Below are positions 37,758 to 45,885 of a stretch of DNA of 64,000 nucleotides, one piece after another. The notes beneath the pieces were generated by a model that was not told the origin of the DNA, ran no database searches, and was given only the letters and a program-made list of their open reading frames with translations. Numbering within the stretch: position 1 is the stretch's first letter; each line of letters begins with the position of its first letter. The position numbers and the translations under genes were made by a program. This DNA comes from Pseudomonas monsensis (lineage in GTDB: Bacteria > Pseudomonadota > Gammaproteobacteria > Pseudomonadales > Pseudomonadaceae): NCBI RefSeq assembly GCF_014268495.2, contig NZ_CP077087.1:789001-853000 (forward strand), in the 5' to 3' direction.

Positions 37758-39296
37758 TCATCGGCCACGGCTGCTAAAGCTGTGCAGGGCTTTTTCGATG
37801 CACTGCGCGGTTTTGCCGAACGCCTGCACGGTGATGTCGGCGAACGGCCCGCCGCCCTGGTCGGCCACGACGATCATGATCACCCGGCCATTGTTGATCA
37901 GTGAGCGCAGGAACAAATGTTCGCCGCGAAACAGCGAGCGCAGGCCCGGCGGCAACAACGCGGAAAATTGTGCATTGTTCTCGGGGTTGATCCGCACCTG
38001 TGCCTGCTGCGCCAGCAGGCGCTGCAATACCTTGCTCTGGCTGACGACGAAATTCAGCGCGGCGGCGTCTTTCGGCAAACCGAAAGTCTGGTGTACGCGC
38101 AGATTGGACTGCGTGCGATCGGCCATCAGGATCATCACCCGGCGCATGCCGCTGGCGACCAGAGCATCGCGGGCAGCGACTGTCAGGCTCATGGCATTGG
38201 TGAAGCGGCTCGGTTCGGCGAGCAGTTCGGCACATTGCCGGCGCCACTGGCTCAGGTCTTCAGCGGACGGCGCGGCGGCAGGCAGCATGCCCGCCGGCAA
38301 ACGGTGCGTGCCCCACGGCCACAACAGCGACACCGCCGGGTGCCACAGGTCCGGCATTGCATGGTGGCGTGCGCTGTTGGCGGCTTGTTGGTGCAACTGC
38401 TGTTGCACTTCATCCATCGAGATTTGCAGATACAGGCTGGTCAGGTACTGCCAGCGCTCACTGTGCGGACTGTCCCAGGCCTGTTGCGCCGATAACGCCA
38501 GACCGTTGGCCAGCAGCACGGTGTTGGCCGGCTGATTGAGCCAGCGACGCAGGGTCGGATCGTCATCCAGGCGATTCTGCTGGCGCAACGGGTGTTCGCT
38601 GTCGCGGGCGATGCGCAGCACTTTGACCAGTTCGCGCTGTTCGCTGAGCAGCAATTTATAGCCTTGCTGCACCCAGATCGGCAGGTGCCAGACTTGCACC
38701 AGCGCCTCGGCGATCTTCAGCAGGCGCACGCCAAACAGTTGCTTCTCGACCACCGGAGCCGATTCGCCCTTGTGGATCACCCGCAATTCCCATTCTTCGA
38801 GCAACTCGGGAAACTTCAGCGCCAGTGGCCATAATGGCGAGAGAAACAACAGGCTGCCCCAATGGATGTCCTGCCACAGTCGGGCCAGGCGGCTGGCGAA
38901 AAAACCATTGGCCTGTTGCGTGGCGTGCTGGCTGATCATTTGCAGTTGGCGCAGGGCCTTGGGGATCTGCATCTGCGGTTGGGCCGGCAGGCGCGCCAGC
39001 AGTTCTTCGGTGCGCGCCAGACCCAGACGGTTGATCGCCACCTCGAGGTTTTCCGCCGGTGCGGACATGGTGCCATGGGTGTGACGATTCGCCTCACGGA
39101 TGATGCTCAAGGCCAGCGCCGGGCTGTCCTGCATCAGCTCGGCGATGTCGCGTAGCGAGCTGCGGTTGTCACGGATCGCGCGGCACACTTTGTCGTGAGC
39201 CTCTTGCGGCACGGGCAGGAGCACGCCATCGAGCAACTTTACCCAGCCCTCGAGGGTGGTCGGTTTTGCGTGTGGGACGTTCGTTTCATTAGCCAT
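37758..39296 (-). CDS. HDOD-domain protein
   Basis: A 512-residue cytoplasmic protein with an HDOD domain (a catalytically inactive HD-like fold) in its first ~300 residues: LLPVPQEAHDKVCRAI, SLRDIAELMQDSPALALSIIREAN, EVAINRLGLARTEELL. The C-terminal part has a GAF-like look (DALVASGMRRVMILMADRTQ), and ends with VMIVVADQGGGPFADITVQAFGKTAQCI. HDOD proteins serve as scaffolds in signalling. It precedes rhdA on the same strand with a 42-bp gap and is divergent from motA. Confidence 0.82.
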   Translation of the reverse strand: MANETNVPHAKPTTLEGWVKLLDGVLLPVPQEAHDKVCRAIRDNRSSLRDIAELMQDSPALALSIIREANRHTHGTMSAPAENLEVAINRLGLARTEELLARLPAQPQMQIPKALRQLQMISQHATQQANGFFASRLARLWQDIHWGSLLFLSPLWPLALKFPELLEEWELRVIHKGESAPVVEKQLFGVRLLKIAEALVQVWHLPIWVQQGYKLLLSEQRELVKVLRIARDSEHPLRQQNRLDDDPTLRRWLNQPANTVLLANGLALSAQQAWDSPHSERWQYLTSLYLQISMDEVQQQLHQQAANSARHHAMPDLWHPAVSLLWPWGTHRLPAGMLPAAAPSAEDLSQWRRQCAELLAEPSRFTNAMSLTVAARDALVASGMRRVMILMADRTQSNLRVHQTFGLPKDAAALNFVVSQSKVLQRLLAQQAQVRINPENNAQFSALLPPGLRSLFRGEHLFLRSLINNGRVIMIVVADQGGGPFADITVQAFGKTAQCIEKALHSFSSRGR

Positions 39297-39462
39297 GTCT
39301 GGACGAGATCTTCACTGACTGTAGACGCGCCCGGCATGGGCTAAATTGGCTTTTCGCCTGAACTGGCTATAGTCTGGCGCAGTTTTGCCGATAAGTAGAA
39401 GAAGAGATTTTTTAACTTCCGAATATGACCTTGAACCCGACTTAAATAAGTACTTTCTACCT

Positions 39463-40314
39463 ATGGCTAAAATTATCGGCATCATCGTCGTATTCGCGAG
39501 CGTGCTCGGCGGATACGTGCTCTCCCACGGCAAAATTGCCGCCCTGATCCAGCCCTTCGAGGTGATGATCATCGGTGGTGCGGCCCTCGGTGCATTCCTG
39601 CAGGCCAACCCCGGTTACATGACGATGCACGTGCTCAAGAAATCCCTGAGCATGTTCAGTTCGCGCTTCAGCCACACGTTCTATCTGGAAGTGCTGGGCC
39701 TGATCTACGAGATCCTCAACAAGAGCCGCCGCGAAGGCATGATGGCCATCGAAGGCGACATCGAAGACGCCGCCGCGAGCCCGATCTTCGCCAAGTACCC
39801 GGCCGTGCTCAAAGACGAGCGCATGACCGCGTTCATCTGCGATTACCTGCGCATCATGTCCTCCGGCAACATGGCTCCGCATGAGCTGGAAGGCCTGTTC
39901 GACATGGAACTCTACAGCCTCAAGGAAGACCTCGAGCACCCGTCCCATGCGGTGAACGGCATCGCCGACGCCATGCCGGGTTTCGGTATCGTCGCGGCGG
40001 TACTGGGTATCGTGGTGACCATGGCTTCGCTGGGTGAAGGCGATCAGAAATCCATCGGTCTGCACGTGGGTGCGGCACTGGTCGGTACCTTCTTCGGTAT
40101 TCTCGCGGCCTACGGTTTCTTCGGTCCGTTGGCGCACTCCCTGGCTCACGATGCCAAGGAAGAGCTGAACGTCTATGAAGCGATCAAAGCCTCGCTGGTG
40201 GCTTCCGCTTCCGGCATGCCGCCATCGCTGGCGGTCGAGTTTGGTCGCAAGGTGCTGTACCCGGCCCACCGTCCAAGCTTTGCCGAGCTGGAACAAGCCG
40301 TTCGCGGTCGTTAA
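39463..40314 (+). CDS. motA: Flagellar stator protein MotA
   Basis: A 283-residue inner-membrane stator subunit with four transmembrane segments and a large cytoplasmic loop (residues ~55-170). The N-terminal MAKIIGIIVVFASVLGGYVL and C-terminal GIVAAVLGIVVTMASLGEG are typical; the proline after the loop that gates torque lies in the third helix (DAMPGFGIVAA). The ATG at 39463 starts the first helix; an upstream ATG in frame would put a charged extension in front and is unlikely. motB starts 3 bp after the stop. Confidence 0.97.
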   Translation: MAKIIGIIVVFASVLGGYVLSHGKIAALIQPFEVMIIGGAALGAFLQANPGYMTMHVLKKSLSMFSSRFSHTFYLEVLGLIYEILNKSRREGMMAIEGDIEDAAASPIFAKYPAVLKDERMTAFICDYLRIMSSGNMAPHELEGLFDMELYSLKEDLEHPSHAVNGIADAMPGFGIVAAVLGIVVTMASLGEGDQKSIGLHVGAALVGTFFGILAAYGFFGPLAHSLAHDAKEELNVYEAIKASLVASASGMPPSLAVEFGRKVLYPAHRPSFAELEQAVRGR

Positions 40315-40317
40315 GTC

Positions 40318-41394
40318 ATGGAAAATAACCAGCCGATAATCATCAAGCGCGTCAAGCGCATCGCCGGCGGGCATCACGGCGGGGCGTGGAAAATCGCCTT
40401 CGCCGACTTCGCCACGGCGATGATGGCGTTCTTCCTGGTGTTGTGGCTGCTGTCCACCGCCACACCGGAACAGAAGATCGCCATCGCCGGTTACTTCAAG
40501 GACCCGGTCGGCTTCTCCGAAAGCGGCACGCCATACATCATTGATCTGGGCGGCACGCCGACCCTCGCGCCGGAAAACACCCTCAACCCCGAGGTGAAGT
40601 CGCAGCCGCAACCTGACAAGGTCACGGTCGACACCGAGCAGGTCGAAGGCATGGCCGAGCAGGTCGAGAAAGAACGCCTGGAGCTGTTGCTGCAAGAACT
40701 GCAGAACAAGGTCGACGAGAACCCGCAACTGCAGAAGTTCAAGGATCAGATCCTGTTCGAGATCACTCCGAACGGCTTGCGCATCCAGATCATGGACGCC
40801 GAAAACCGGCCGATGTTCGACTCGGGCTCGGCGCGTCTGAAGCCGTACTTCGAAGACATCCTGCTGGCCATGGCCGACACCATCAAAGCGGTGCCGAACA
40901 AGATCAGCATCAGCGGCCACACCGACGCCAAGCCGTACACCGGCACCGGCGATTTCGGTAACTGGGAGCTCTCGGCCAACCGCGCCAACGCCGCCCGGCG
41001 TGCCTTGGTTGCCGGTAGTTATCCGGAGTCGCAGGTGGCGCGGGTGGTGGGTTATGCCTCGTCGGCATTGTTCGACAAGGAAAACCCGTTCAACCCGGTC
41101 AACCGTCGCATCGACATTGTGGTCCTGACCAAGAAGGCTCAGGCAGCCATCGAAGGGGCGCAAGGTGCCGATCCGGCCAAGCCGGCGGATGACAGCCAGA
41201 ACGGTAACGCTCCGGCGACACCGGTCGACCCGAACGCGCTGCCGGCGGATCAGCAACCGGTGCCGGCGCACGAACTGCGCGAACGGCTCAACCTGTTCGA
41301 CGACGCCGCGCCGAAACCGGCCGCGCCGGGAACTGTGCCGCCGGCACCCGCTGCGCCACCGGCCACTGCACCGGCTGTCGCGCCGAAGCAGTAA
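40318..41394 (+). CDS. motB: Flagellar stator protein MotB
   Basis: A 358-residue stator subunit with one N-terminal membrane helix carrying the proton-binding aspartate (Asp30 in FADFATAMMAFFLVLW). The periplasmic OmpA-like peptidoglycan-binding domain shows ISGHTDAKPYTGTGDFGNWELS and NRRIDIVVL. The C-terminus is an Ala/Pro-rich low-complexity tail of ~80 residues. With motA it forms a complete stator operon ended by the hairpin at 41401-41425. Confidence 0.97.
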   Translation: MENNQPIIIKRVKRIAGGHHGGAWKIAFADFATAMMAFFLVLWLLSTATPEQKIAIAGYFKDPVGFSESGTPYIIDLGGTPTLAPENTLNPEVKSQPQPDKVTVDTEQVEGMAEQVEKERLELLLQELQNKVDENPQLQKFKDQILFEITPNGLRIQIMDAENRPMFDSGSARLKPYFEDILLAMADTIKAVPNKISISGHTDAKPYTGTGDFGNWELSANRANAARRALVAGSYPESQVARVVGYASSALFDKENPFNPVNRRIDIVVLTKKAQAAIEGAQGADPAKPADDSQNGNAPATPVDPNALPADQQPVPAHELRERLNLFDDAAPKPAAPGTVPPAPAAPPATAPAVAPKQ

Positions 41395-41400
41395 CCGACA

Positions 41401-41425
41401 AAAAGCCACGGCCACCGTGGCTTTT
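41401..41425 (+). terminator. Terminator of motAB
   Basis: AAAAGCCACGG-CCA-CCGTGGCTTTT followed by T is a textbook intrinsic terminator directly after the motB stop. Confidence 0.9.
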
Positions 41426-41484
41426 TGGTTTCTGCCTGCGTCGCAATGAGCAGTCGCAGTTATCGCAATCACGGAAGATCAGTT

Positions 41485-42618
41485 ATGGAAAGACTCAAAG
41501 CCTATTTTCAACGGCACGGCAACGCACCCTTCAAATTTGGTGAGGGGCGGGTCAGTGGCTATATTTCAGCCACCCTCGGGCTGTTGAGCCTGCTGGCGGT
41601 GCTCTGTTTCCTGTTTCCTGAATGGCTGACCACCGCCGAACTGCGCAAGGTCTATGACGAGCAGTTCGCACGCACCACGCTGTTGCTCGGGCTGGTGCTG
41701 TCGTTCAGCCTCGGCACCCTGAACATCCTGCTCAACAAGCGCAAGCGCCTGGGGATTACCGGGCTGGTCGCATCGGGGCTGGCGGTGTTCCTCGGCGGCA
41801 CCAACGTGCAAGTCAGCGAAATCGGGCAGACCCCTTACTCGCTGGGTCTGGACTGGTTCGTCCTGGCGCTGCTGGTGTCGGCCATCGTTTTCATTCCTTT
41901 GGAAAAGCTCTATTCCAAGGATCCCGAGCAAAACATCCTGCGCCCGCACTGGCGCACCGATCTGACCTATTTTTTCGTCAGCCACATGCTGGTGCAGTTC
42001 ATCCTGATTTTCATCACCGCCTCGTCGGGTTACATCGCCGGTTGGGCGGTGTCGCCGGGGTTGCAGGCCAGCGTCCAGAGCCTGCCACTGGTGGTGCAGT
42101 TCCTGCTCGCGGTGCTGGTGGCGGACCTCGGCCAGTATTGGCTGCATCGTCTCTACCATGTGGTGCCATTTCTGTGGCGCATCCACGCGGTGCATCACTC
42201 CAGCACCCACATGGACTGGCTTGCCGGTTCGCGCGTGCACTTCATCGAAATCCTGCTGACCCGCACCGGCGTACTGGTGCCGCTGATGCTGCTGGGGTTC
42301 GCGCCTCAGGCGTTGAATGCCTACGTGATTCTGGTCGGTGTTCAAGCGGTACTTGCCCACGCCAACGTGCGAATCAATGGTGGCTGGCTGAACTACCTGA
42401 TCGTCCTGCCGCGTTATCACCACTGGCACCATGCCCGGCACAAGGACTACATCTACAAGAACTACGCGATCCACACGCCGTTGGTGGACATGCTGTTCGG
42501 CACGTTCAAGCTGCCGCCGAAAGAGTGGCCGGTGCGTTATGGCGTATTTGGCAAGGAGCTGCCGGGCGGGATCGTGCGTCAGCATCTGTATGCGTTTCGC
42601 AAGCCTGAGCCGAAGTAG
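41485..42618 (+). CDS. Sterol desaturase/fatty acid hydroxylase family protein
   Basis: A 377-residue membrane protein with about six hydrophobic segments and the histidine clusters of the diiron fatty acid hydroxylase superfamily: WLHRLYH, IHAVHHSSTHMDW and the later RYHHWHHARH. Such enzymes hydroxylate or desaturate membrane lipids or related hydrophobic substrates; the actual substrate is unknown. The ATG at 41485 follows GGAAGA. It is a stand-alone gene between the motAB terminator and its own terminator and appears to be accessory at the motB-rsgA junction. Confidence 0.87.
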   Translation: MERLKAYFQRHGNAPFKFGEGRVSGYISATLGLLSLLAVLCFLFPEWLTTAELRKVYDEQFARTTLLLGLVLSFSLGTLNILLNKRKRLGITGLVASGLAVFLGGTNVQVSEIGQTPYSLGLDWFVLALLVSAIVFIPLEKLYSKDPEQNILRPHWRTDLTYFFVSHMLVQFILIFITASSGYIAGWAVSPGLQASVQSLPLVVQFLLAVLVADLGQYWLHRLYHVVPFLWRIHAVHHSSTHMDWLAGSRVHFIEILLTRTGVLVPLMLLGFAPQALNAYVILVGVQAVLAHANVRINGGWLNYLIVLPRYHHWHHARHKDYIYKNYAIHTPLVDMLFGTFKLPPKEWPVRYGVFGKELPGGIVRQHLYAFRKPEPK

Positions 42619-42632
42619 GCCAGGTGGACAGC

Positions 42633-42660
42633 AAAAGCCCCGAATGTTCGGGGCTTTTTT
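42633..42660. terminator. Terminator between convergent sterol-desaturase gene and TIR operon
   Basis: AAAAGCCCCGAA-TG-TTCGGGGCTTTTTT lies between the stops of the two converging transcription units. It has A-runs before and T-runs after the stem, so it can terminate transcription in both directions, and it marks the end of the TIR-caspase operon. Confidence 0.88.
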
Positions 42661-42673
42661 GTGTCTGGTGGGG

Positions 42674-43165
42674 TTAGAAGCCGCGCCGGATACGGTTCTT
42701 CAATCCCTCATGGAACATCTCGGCATTGGTCTTGTTGGCGCTGCGTGTCGATTGATTGCCGGTCACCGAGTCGAGCGTCATCGAGCGCTTGATTGTTCCT
42801 TCGCTGCGATAAGCGTCGATGAAGAAATCCACATCGGCCGGTGTGCTCAGCTTCGGCCACTTATCCAGATAAGCCGGCAATTGCGTGGGGCCGGTCTTGA
42901 ATGAGCAGATCCGCCGATTGCTGATCGTCGCCTCGCCGATTTCGAACGGCACCCACCACGACAATGCGGTTTTCTCTGACACCACTGCCAGTAGGTGCGT
43001 GCATTCGGTGATGTTGCGCGTGATGACCTCGGTGATGTCGTCGGTGGTCTGCGATTCCGGGTCGAGCACATCGAGGTAGGTCTTGATGTTGGCCTGCATC
43101 AATTGGCTATTGATGGCCATGGCCTGTGGACGATCCATGTGGCGGTAGCTGATGAATACGGGCAT
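42674..43165 (-). CDS. TIR-domain protein (third gene of TIR-caspase operon)
   Basis: A 163-residue protein starting MPVFISYRHMDRPQA, the first strand of a TIR fold (TIR_2-like). Strand and helix order continue with KTYLDVLD, ECTHLLAVVSEKTALSWWVPFEIGEA and NRRICSF. Glu75 in WWVPFE aligns with the catalytic glutamate of NAD-cleaving TIR enzymes. The last ~60 residues are charged and carry no recognised domain. The ATG shares one base with the stop of the caspase gene (TGATG) and has AAAAGGACAC upstream. I infer an NADase or signal-producing TIR that acts with the caspase. A sensor role without catalysis is the alternative. Confidence 0.82.
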   Translation of the reverse strand: MPVFISYRHMDRPQAMAINSQLMQANIKTYLDVLDPESQTTDDITEVITRNITECTHLLAVVSEKTALSWWVPFEIGEATISNRRICSFKTGPTQLPAYLDKWPKLSTPADVDFFIDAYRSEGTIKRSMTLDSVTGNQSTRSANKTNAEMFHEGLKNRIRRGF

Positions 43166-44124
43166 CAGAAGTGTCCTTTTAGGGCGAGTTCGCGGTAGTA
43201 GGCGCCGAGGGCGGTGAGGCGGCAGCCGGTGGAGTTGATGGCCGCGTAATACATGTGTTCGGCGCCCACCGGTTCTATCAGGCTGTGGCGATTGCACATT
43301 TGCAGTTGCTTGAAGATGTCGCCGTGCTCGGGGTCGAACAGCGCTTCCGTCGGCTCGTAGCTGGGGTCGAGCCTGAAGACGAAACTCGGCTCGGGGAACC
43401 AGTCCTTGAGTTTGCGTAGGGTTTCCTCGGCAATCAGCGGTGCCACTTCGCGCAGTGGCACGAACTGCGACACGTTGGTCTTGAATACCGGACGCTGTTC
43501 CCAGGCTCCCAGCGCATTGTCGACAAACGAATAGACGCTACCGGGGGTGACCTTGCCGAGCACGTTGGCGGCGCCACCATGCAGCGCTTGCAGCAACAGA
43601 TCCGTGAACACACCGTGGCCGCGACTTTCGAGGGCGGACTGTTCTTTTTTGCAGGCGGTGAGAATGGTCATGCCTTCGCCGATCACACTGCTGCCGCCGC
43701 GTAAATTGCGCATCGCACCTGCTGCTCCGGCCTGGCAGCAATCGAGAATGATGATTTTGTTTTTGATCTGCGACGCCTGATCAGCCCACAGCAGAATGTC
43801 GCTGATGCGGATACCGTCTCCGCCAGGCTGGTAGTCCTGAGGAATCAGTAGCCCTTCGTCGATGCTGTTGTCGAACTGCCCATGACCGGCGAAGTACAGC
43901 AGTGCCACGTCACAGTCGCCTGAGAACAGGCTCTGGATCTGCTGTTTCATGTGTTTGAGCGTCAGGTTCTCCTCAGAGGAGGTCAGCACTTTGCTGCTGA
44001 AGTTCGGGCGCCCGTTGGCGTGGCGCTCCAGTACCGAAGCCATGGCCATTGCGTCGTTGTTACAACCGCTCAAAGGAGCGACATGGGCGTAGTGGTTGAT
44101 GCCGATAAACAGTCCCTTGCGCAT
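43165..44124 (-). CDS. Caspase-like (peptidase C14) protease
   Basis: A 319-residue caspase-fold protease. The N-terminus MRKGLFIGINHY and CNNDAMAMASVL are typical of bacterial C14 peptidases. The catalytic dyad is present: His81 in LLYFAGHGQ and Cys130 in IIILDCCQAG. The protease domain ends near residue 215; the C-terminal ~100 residues (FVPLREVAPLIAEETLRKLKDW to YYRELALKGHF) match nothing I know and could bind an activating nucleotide. The gene starts 2 bp after the ThsB-like TIR gene and overlaps the second TIR gene. By analogy with TIR-caspase defence, it is probably an executioner protease kept inactive until a TIR-made signal appears. Confidence 0.87.
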   Translation of the reverse strand: MRKGLFIGINHYAHVAPLSGCNNDAMAMASVLERHANGRPNFSSKVLTSSEENLTLKHMKQQIQSLFSGDCDVALLYFAGHGQFDNSIDEGLLIPQDYQPGGDGIRISDILLWADQASQIKNKIIILDCCQAGAAGAMRNLRGGSSVIGEGMTILTACKKEQSALESRGHGVFTDLLLQALHGGAANVLGKVTPGSVYSFVDNALGAWEQRPVFKTNVSQFVPLREVAPLIAEETLRKLKDWFPEPSFVFRLDPSYEPTEALFDPEHGDIFKQLQMCNRHSLIEPVGAEHMYYAAINSTGCRLTALGAYYRELALKGHF

Positions 44125-44126
44125 GG

Positions 44127-44534
44127 TTACACCGCCGTGTGCAGGCGAATCGCACTGACGATGCTGTTGGTGTTCCACGCGCATTCGGCGTGCGCCGCTT
44201 CACGCACCACGGTGGAAATGCGCTCGGCGCCGAATGGCTTGATCGCGATGATCACCTTGCCCATGCGTTTGGCGATCTCGATTTCCTTGTTGATCCACTT
44301 GCTGTAGGTCGAATACATCCCGGCCATGATCAGCACCGCCGAGCAAGGGCGAATCTTGTTTTCGATGGCTTCTTCGAGCTGCTTGTCAGTCTGCGCACCC
44401 ATGATCGGGTTATGTGGCGGCACGGAAAAATTCTTGAAACTGAAATCCGGCTTGGCGCCGAGCAGGCGTACCAGATTGTCGTGAGCGTGGGCGTAGTTCC
44501 ACGAATGGCTGATGAACAGGTGATAGGTCTGCAT
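44127..44534 (-). CDS. ThsB-like TIR protein (first gene of TIR-caspase operon)
   Basis: A 135-residue single-domain protein of the Thoeris ThsB/MTH538 TIR-like family: YHLFISHSWNYAHAHDNLVRLL at the N-terminus, a FKNFSVPPHNPI loop, AVLIMAGMYSTYSKWINKEIEIA and MGKVIIAIKPFG. Glu84 in KWINKE is the expected catalytic glutamate, so it should be able to convert NAD to a cyclic ADP-ribose isomer. The ATG at 44534 follows GAGGAACCCT. It is the promoter-proximal gene of three and is separated from the caspase gene by 2 bp. In known Thoeris systems the ThsB protein senses infection and makes the signal. Confidence 0.85.
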   Translation of the reverse strand: MQTYHLFISHSWNYAHAHDNLVRLLGAKPDFSFKNFSVPPHNPIMGAQTDKQLEEAIENKIRPCSAVLIMAGMYSTYSKWINKEIEIAKRMGKVIIAIKPFGAERISTVVREAAHAECAWNTNSIVSAIRLHTAV

Positions 44535-44574
44535 AGGGTTCCTCGAAGGTCGCAAAGGTGCGAAGGAGGACCCC

Positions 44575-44602
44575 AATCTAGGCATCTGGAGCTTGCCTAC
44601 AA
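44575..44602 (-). promoter_or_regulatory. Possible sigma-70 promoter of the TIR-caspase operon
   Basis: On the minus strand TTGTAG (44602-44597) and TAGATT (44580-44575) are separated by 16 bp and lie ~41 bp upstream of the first TIR gene. Both hexamers deviate from consensus. A palindrome GTCAGA-N4-TCTGAC at 44653-44668 lies further upstream and could be an operator. Weak evidence. Confidence 0.3.
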
Positions 44603-44746
44603 GGGCTGGGCGGTGAAAGAGAAATGTCCTGCAGGCGGGCATGCGCGGGCCTGTCAGAAAAGTCTGACGTTTAACGAAATCGGGGATTTGTCAGGCGCGG
44701 TCCGACATCCGGCAGCCCTCGGGCGAGGTGCTGCCGGTGCAGGTGT

Positions 44747-45778
44747 TTAGTAGCCGTTTTCCGGCAGGCTGGCGATGATCGAGCGGTAGCTGTTCATCCG
44801 CTGCTGCTGCACGCGGCCGTCTTCCAGGGCCTTGAGCAGTGCACAACCCGGTTCACGGTCGTGCTTGCAGTCGCGGAAGCGGCAGGTGCCGAGCAGGTCG
44901 TTGAACTCGATGAAACCGGCTTCGACGTCGGCGCGGCTGACGTGGCCCAGGCCGAATTCACGGATGCCCGGGGAGTCGATCAGCTCACCGCCACCGGGGA
45001 AGTGGAACAGGCGCGCGGTGGTTGTCGTATGCGTGCCCTGGCCGGACAGCTCGGACAACGGCCCGACGCGGGTTTCGACTTCCGGCAGCAGGCTGTTGAC
45101 CAGCGACGACTTGCCGACACCGGACTGGCCGACGAACACGCTGATGCGGCCGTCGAGCTGCTGTTGCAGCTGTTCCATGCCGTTGCCGTGATGCGCCGAG
45201 ACTTCCAGCACCGGATAACCCAGCGTGCGGTACACCGCCAGCAGGGCATTGAGTGCCGGGGCGTTCTGCTCGTCGATCAGGTCGAATTTGTTCAGCAGCA
45301 GCAACGGGCGGATGCCGGCGTGTTCGGCTGCGACCAGATAGCGGTCGATCAGGTTGGCATGCGGCTCGGGCAGCGGCGCGAAGACGATGACAATCATGTC
45401 GACGTTCGCGGCTACTGGCTTGAGCTGGCCACGGCTGTCCGGACGGCACAGTTCGGTGGTGCGCGGCAGTTGCGCGACGATCACCCCGATGCCCTGGTTG
45501 CCGGCACGCCAGACGACTGTGTCGCCGGTTACCAGCGCGGGCAGGTTGGCGCGCAAGTGGCAGCGGAACACCTGACCGGCCTGATCACCGTCAACAGCTT
45601 CGACCTCGACCTGCACACCGAAGTGGGCGATTACCAGGCCTGTTTGTTCCGGGCCAAGGTCGCCGCCCTCAAGGGCTTCGACCGCCGAGGACTCGCGTTT
45701 GGCGGCGCGGGCGGCGCGCTCGCCCTGAATCTTTTCGATGCGCCAGTTTTGACGACGATTGAGTTGGCGTTTGGCCAT
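44747..45778 (-). CDS. rsgA: Small ribosomal subunit biogenesis GTPase RsgA
   Basis: A 343-residue circularly permuted GTPase that helps mature the 30S subunit. An N-terminal OB-fold (TGDTVVWRAGNQGIGVIVAQLPR) precedes the permuted G domain with LLLNKFDLI (G4), FVGQSGVGKSSLVNSLL (G1) and DSPGIREFGL (G3). A zinc knuckle, CRFRDCKHDREPGC, follows. The N-terminus is basic (AKRQLNRRQNWRIEKIQ), as in the family. It is divergent from orn. Confidence 0.96.
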   Translation of the reverse strand: MAKRQLNRRQNWRIEKIQGERAARAAKRESSAVEALEGGDLGPEQTGLVIAHFGVQVEVEAVDGDQAGQVFRCHLRANLPALVTGDTVVWRAGNQGIGVIVAQLPRTTELCRPDSRGQLKPVAANVDMIVIVFAPLPEPHANLIDRYLVAAEHAGIRPLLLLNKFDLIDEQNAPALNALLAVYRTLGYPVLEVSAHHGNGMEQLQQQLDGRISVFVGQSGVGKSSLVNSLLPEVETRVGPLSELSGQGTHTTTTARLFHFPGGGELIDSPGIREFGLGHVSRADVEAGFIEFNDLLGTCRFRDCKHDREPGCALLKALEDGRVQQQRMNSYRSIIASLPENGY

Positions 45779-45885
45779 GGGTGTTCCGTCTGAAGAATGC
45801 AGCGATTAGGTAAAACGGCCGCGAGTTTAGCACGCCCGGGCACTGGCCTAGGCTAAACTGCGCAGCATTGCCTAGGAGCCCGAAT

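Noticed and set aside
41485..44746. Prophage or integrative element carrying the TIR operon
   Set aside because: No integrase, tRNA gene, phage structural gene or flanking direct repeat could be found.
44139..44750. Plus-strand frame opposite the ThsB-like gene
   Set aside because: Shadow of the TIR gene; it lacks a ribosome site and the minus-strand protein has a clear family fold.
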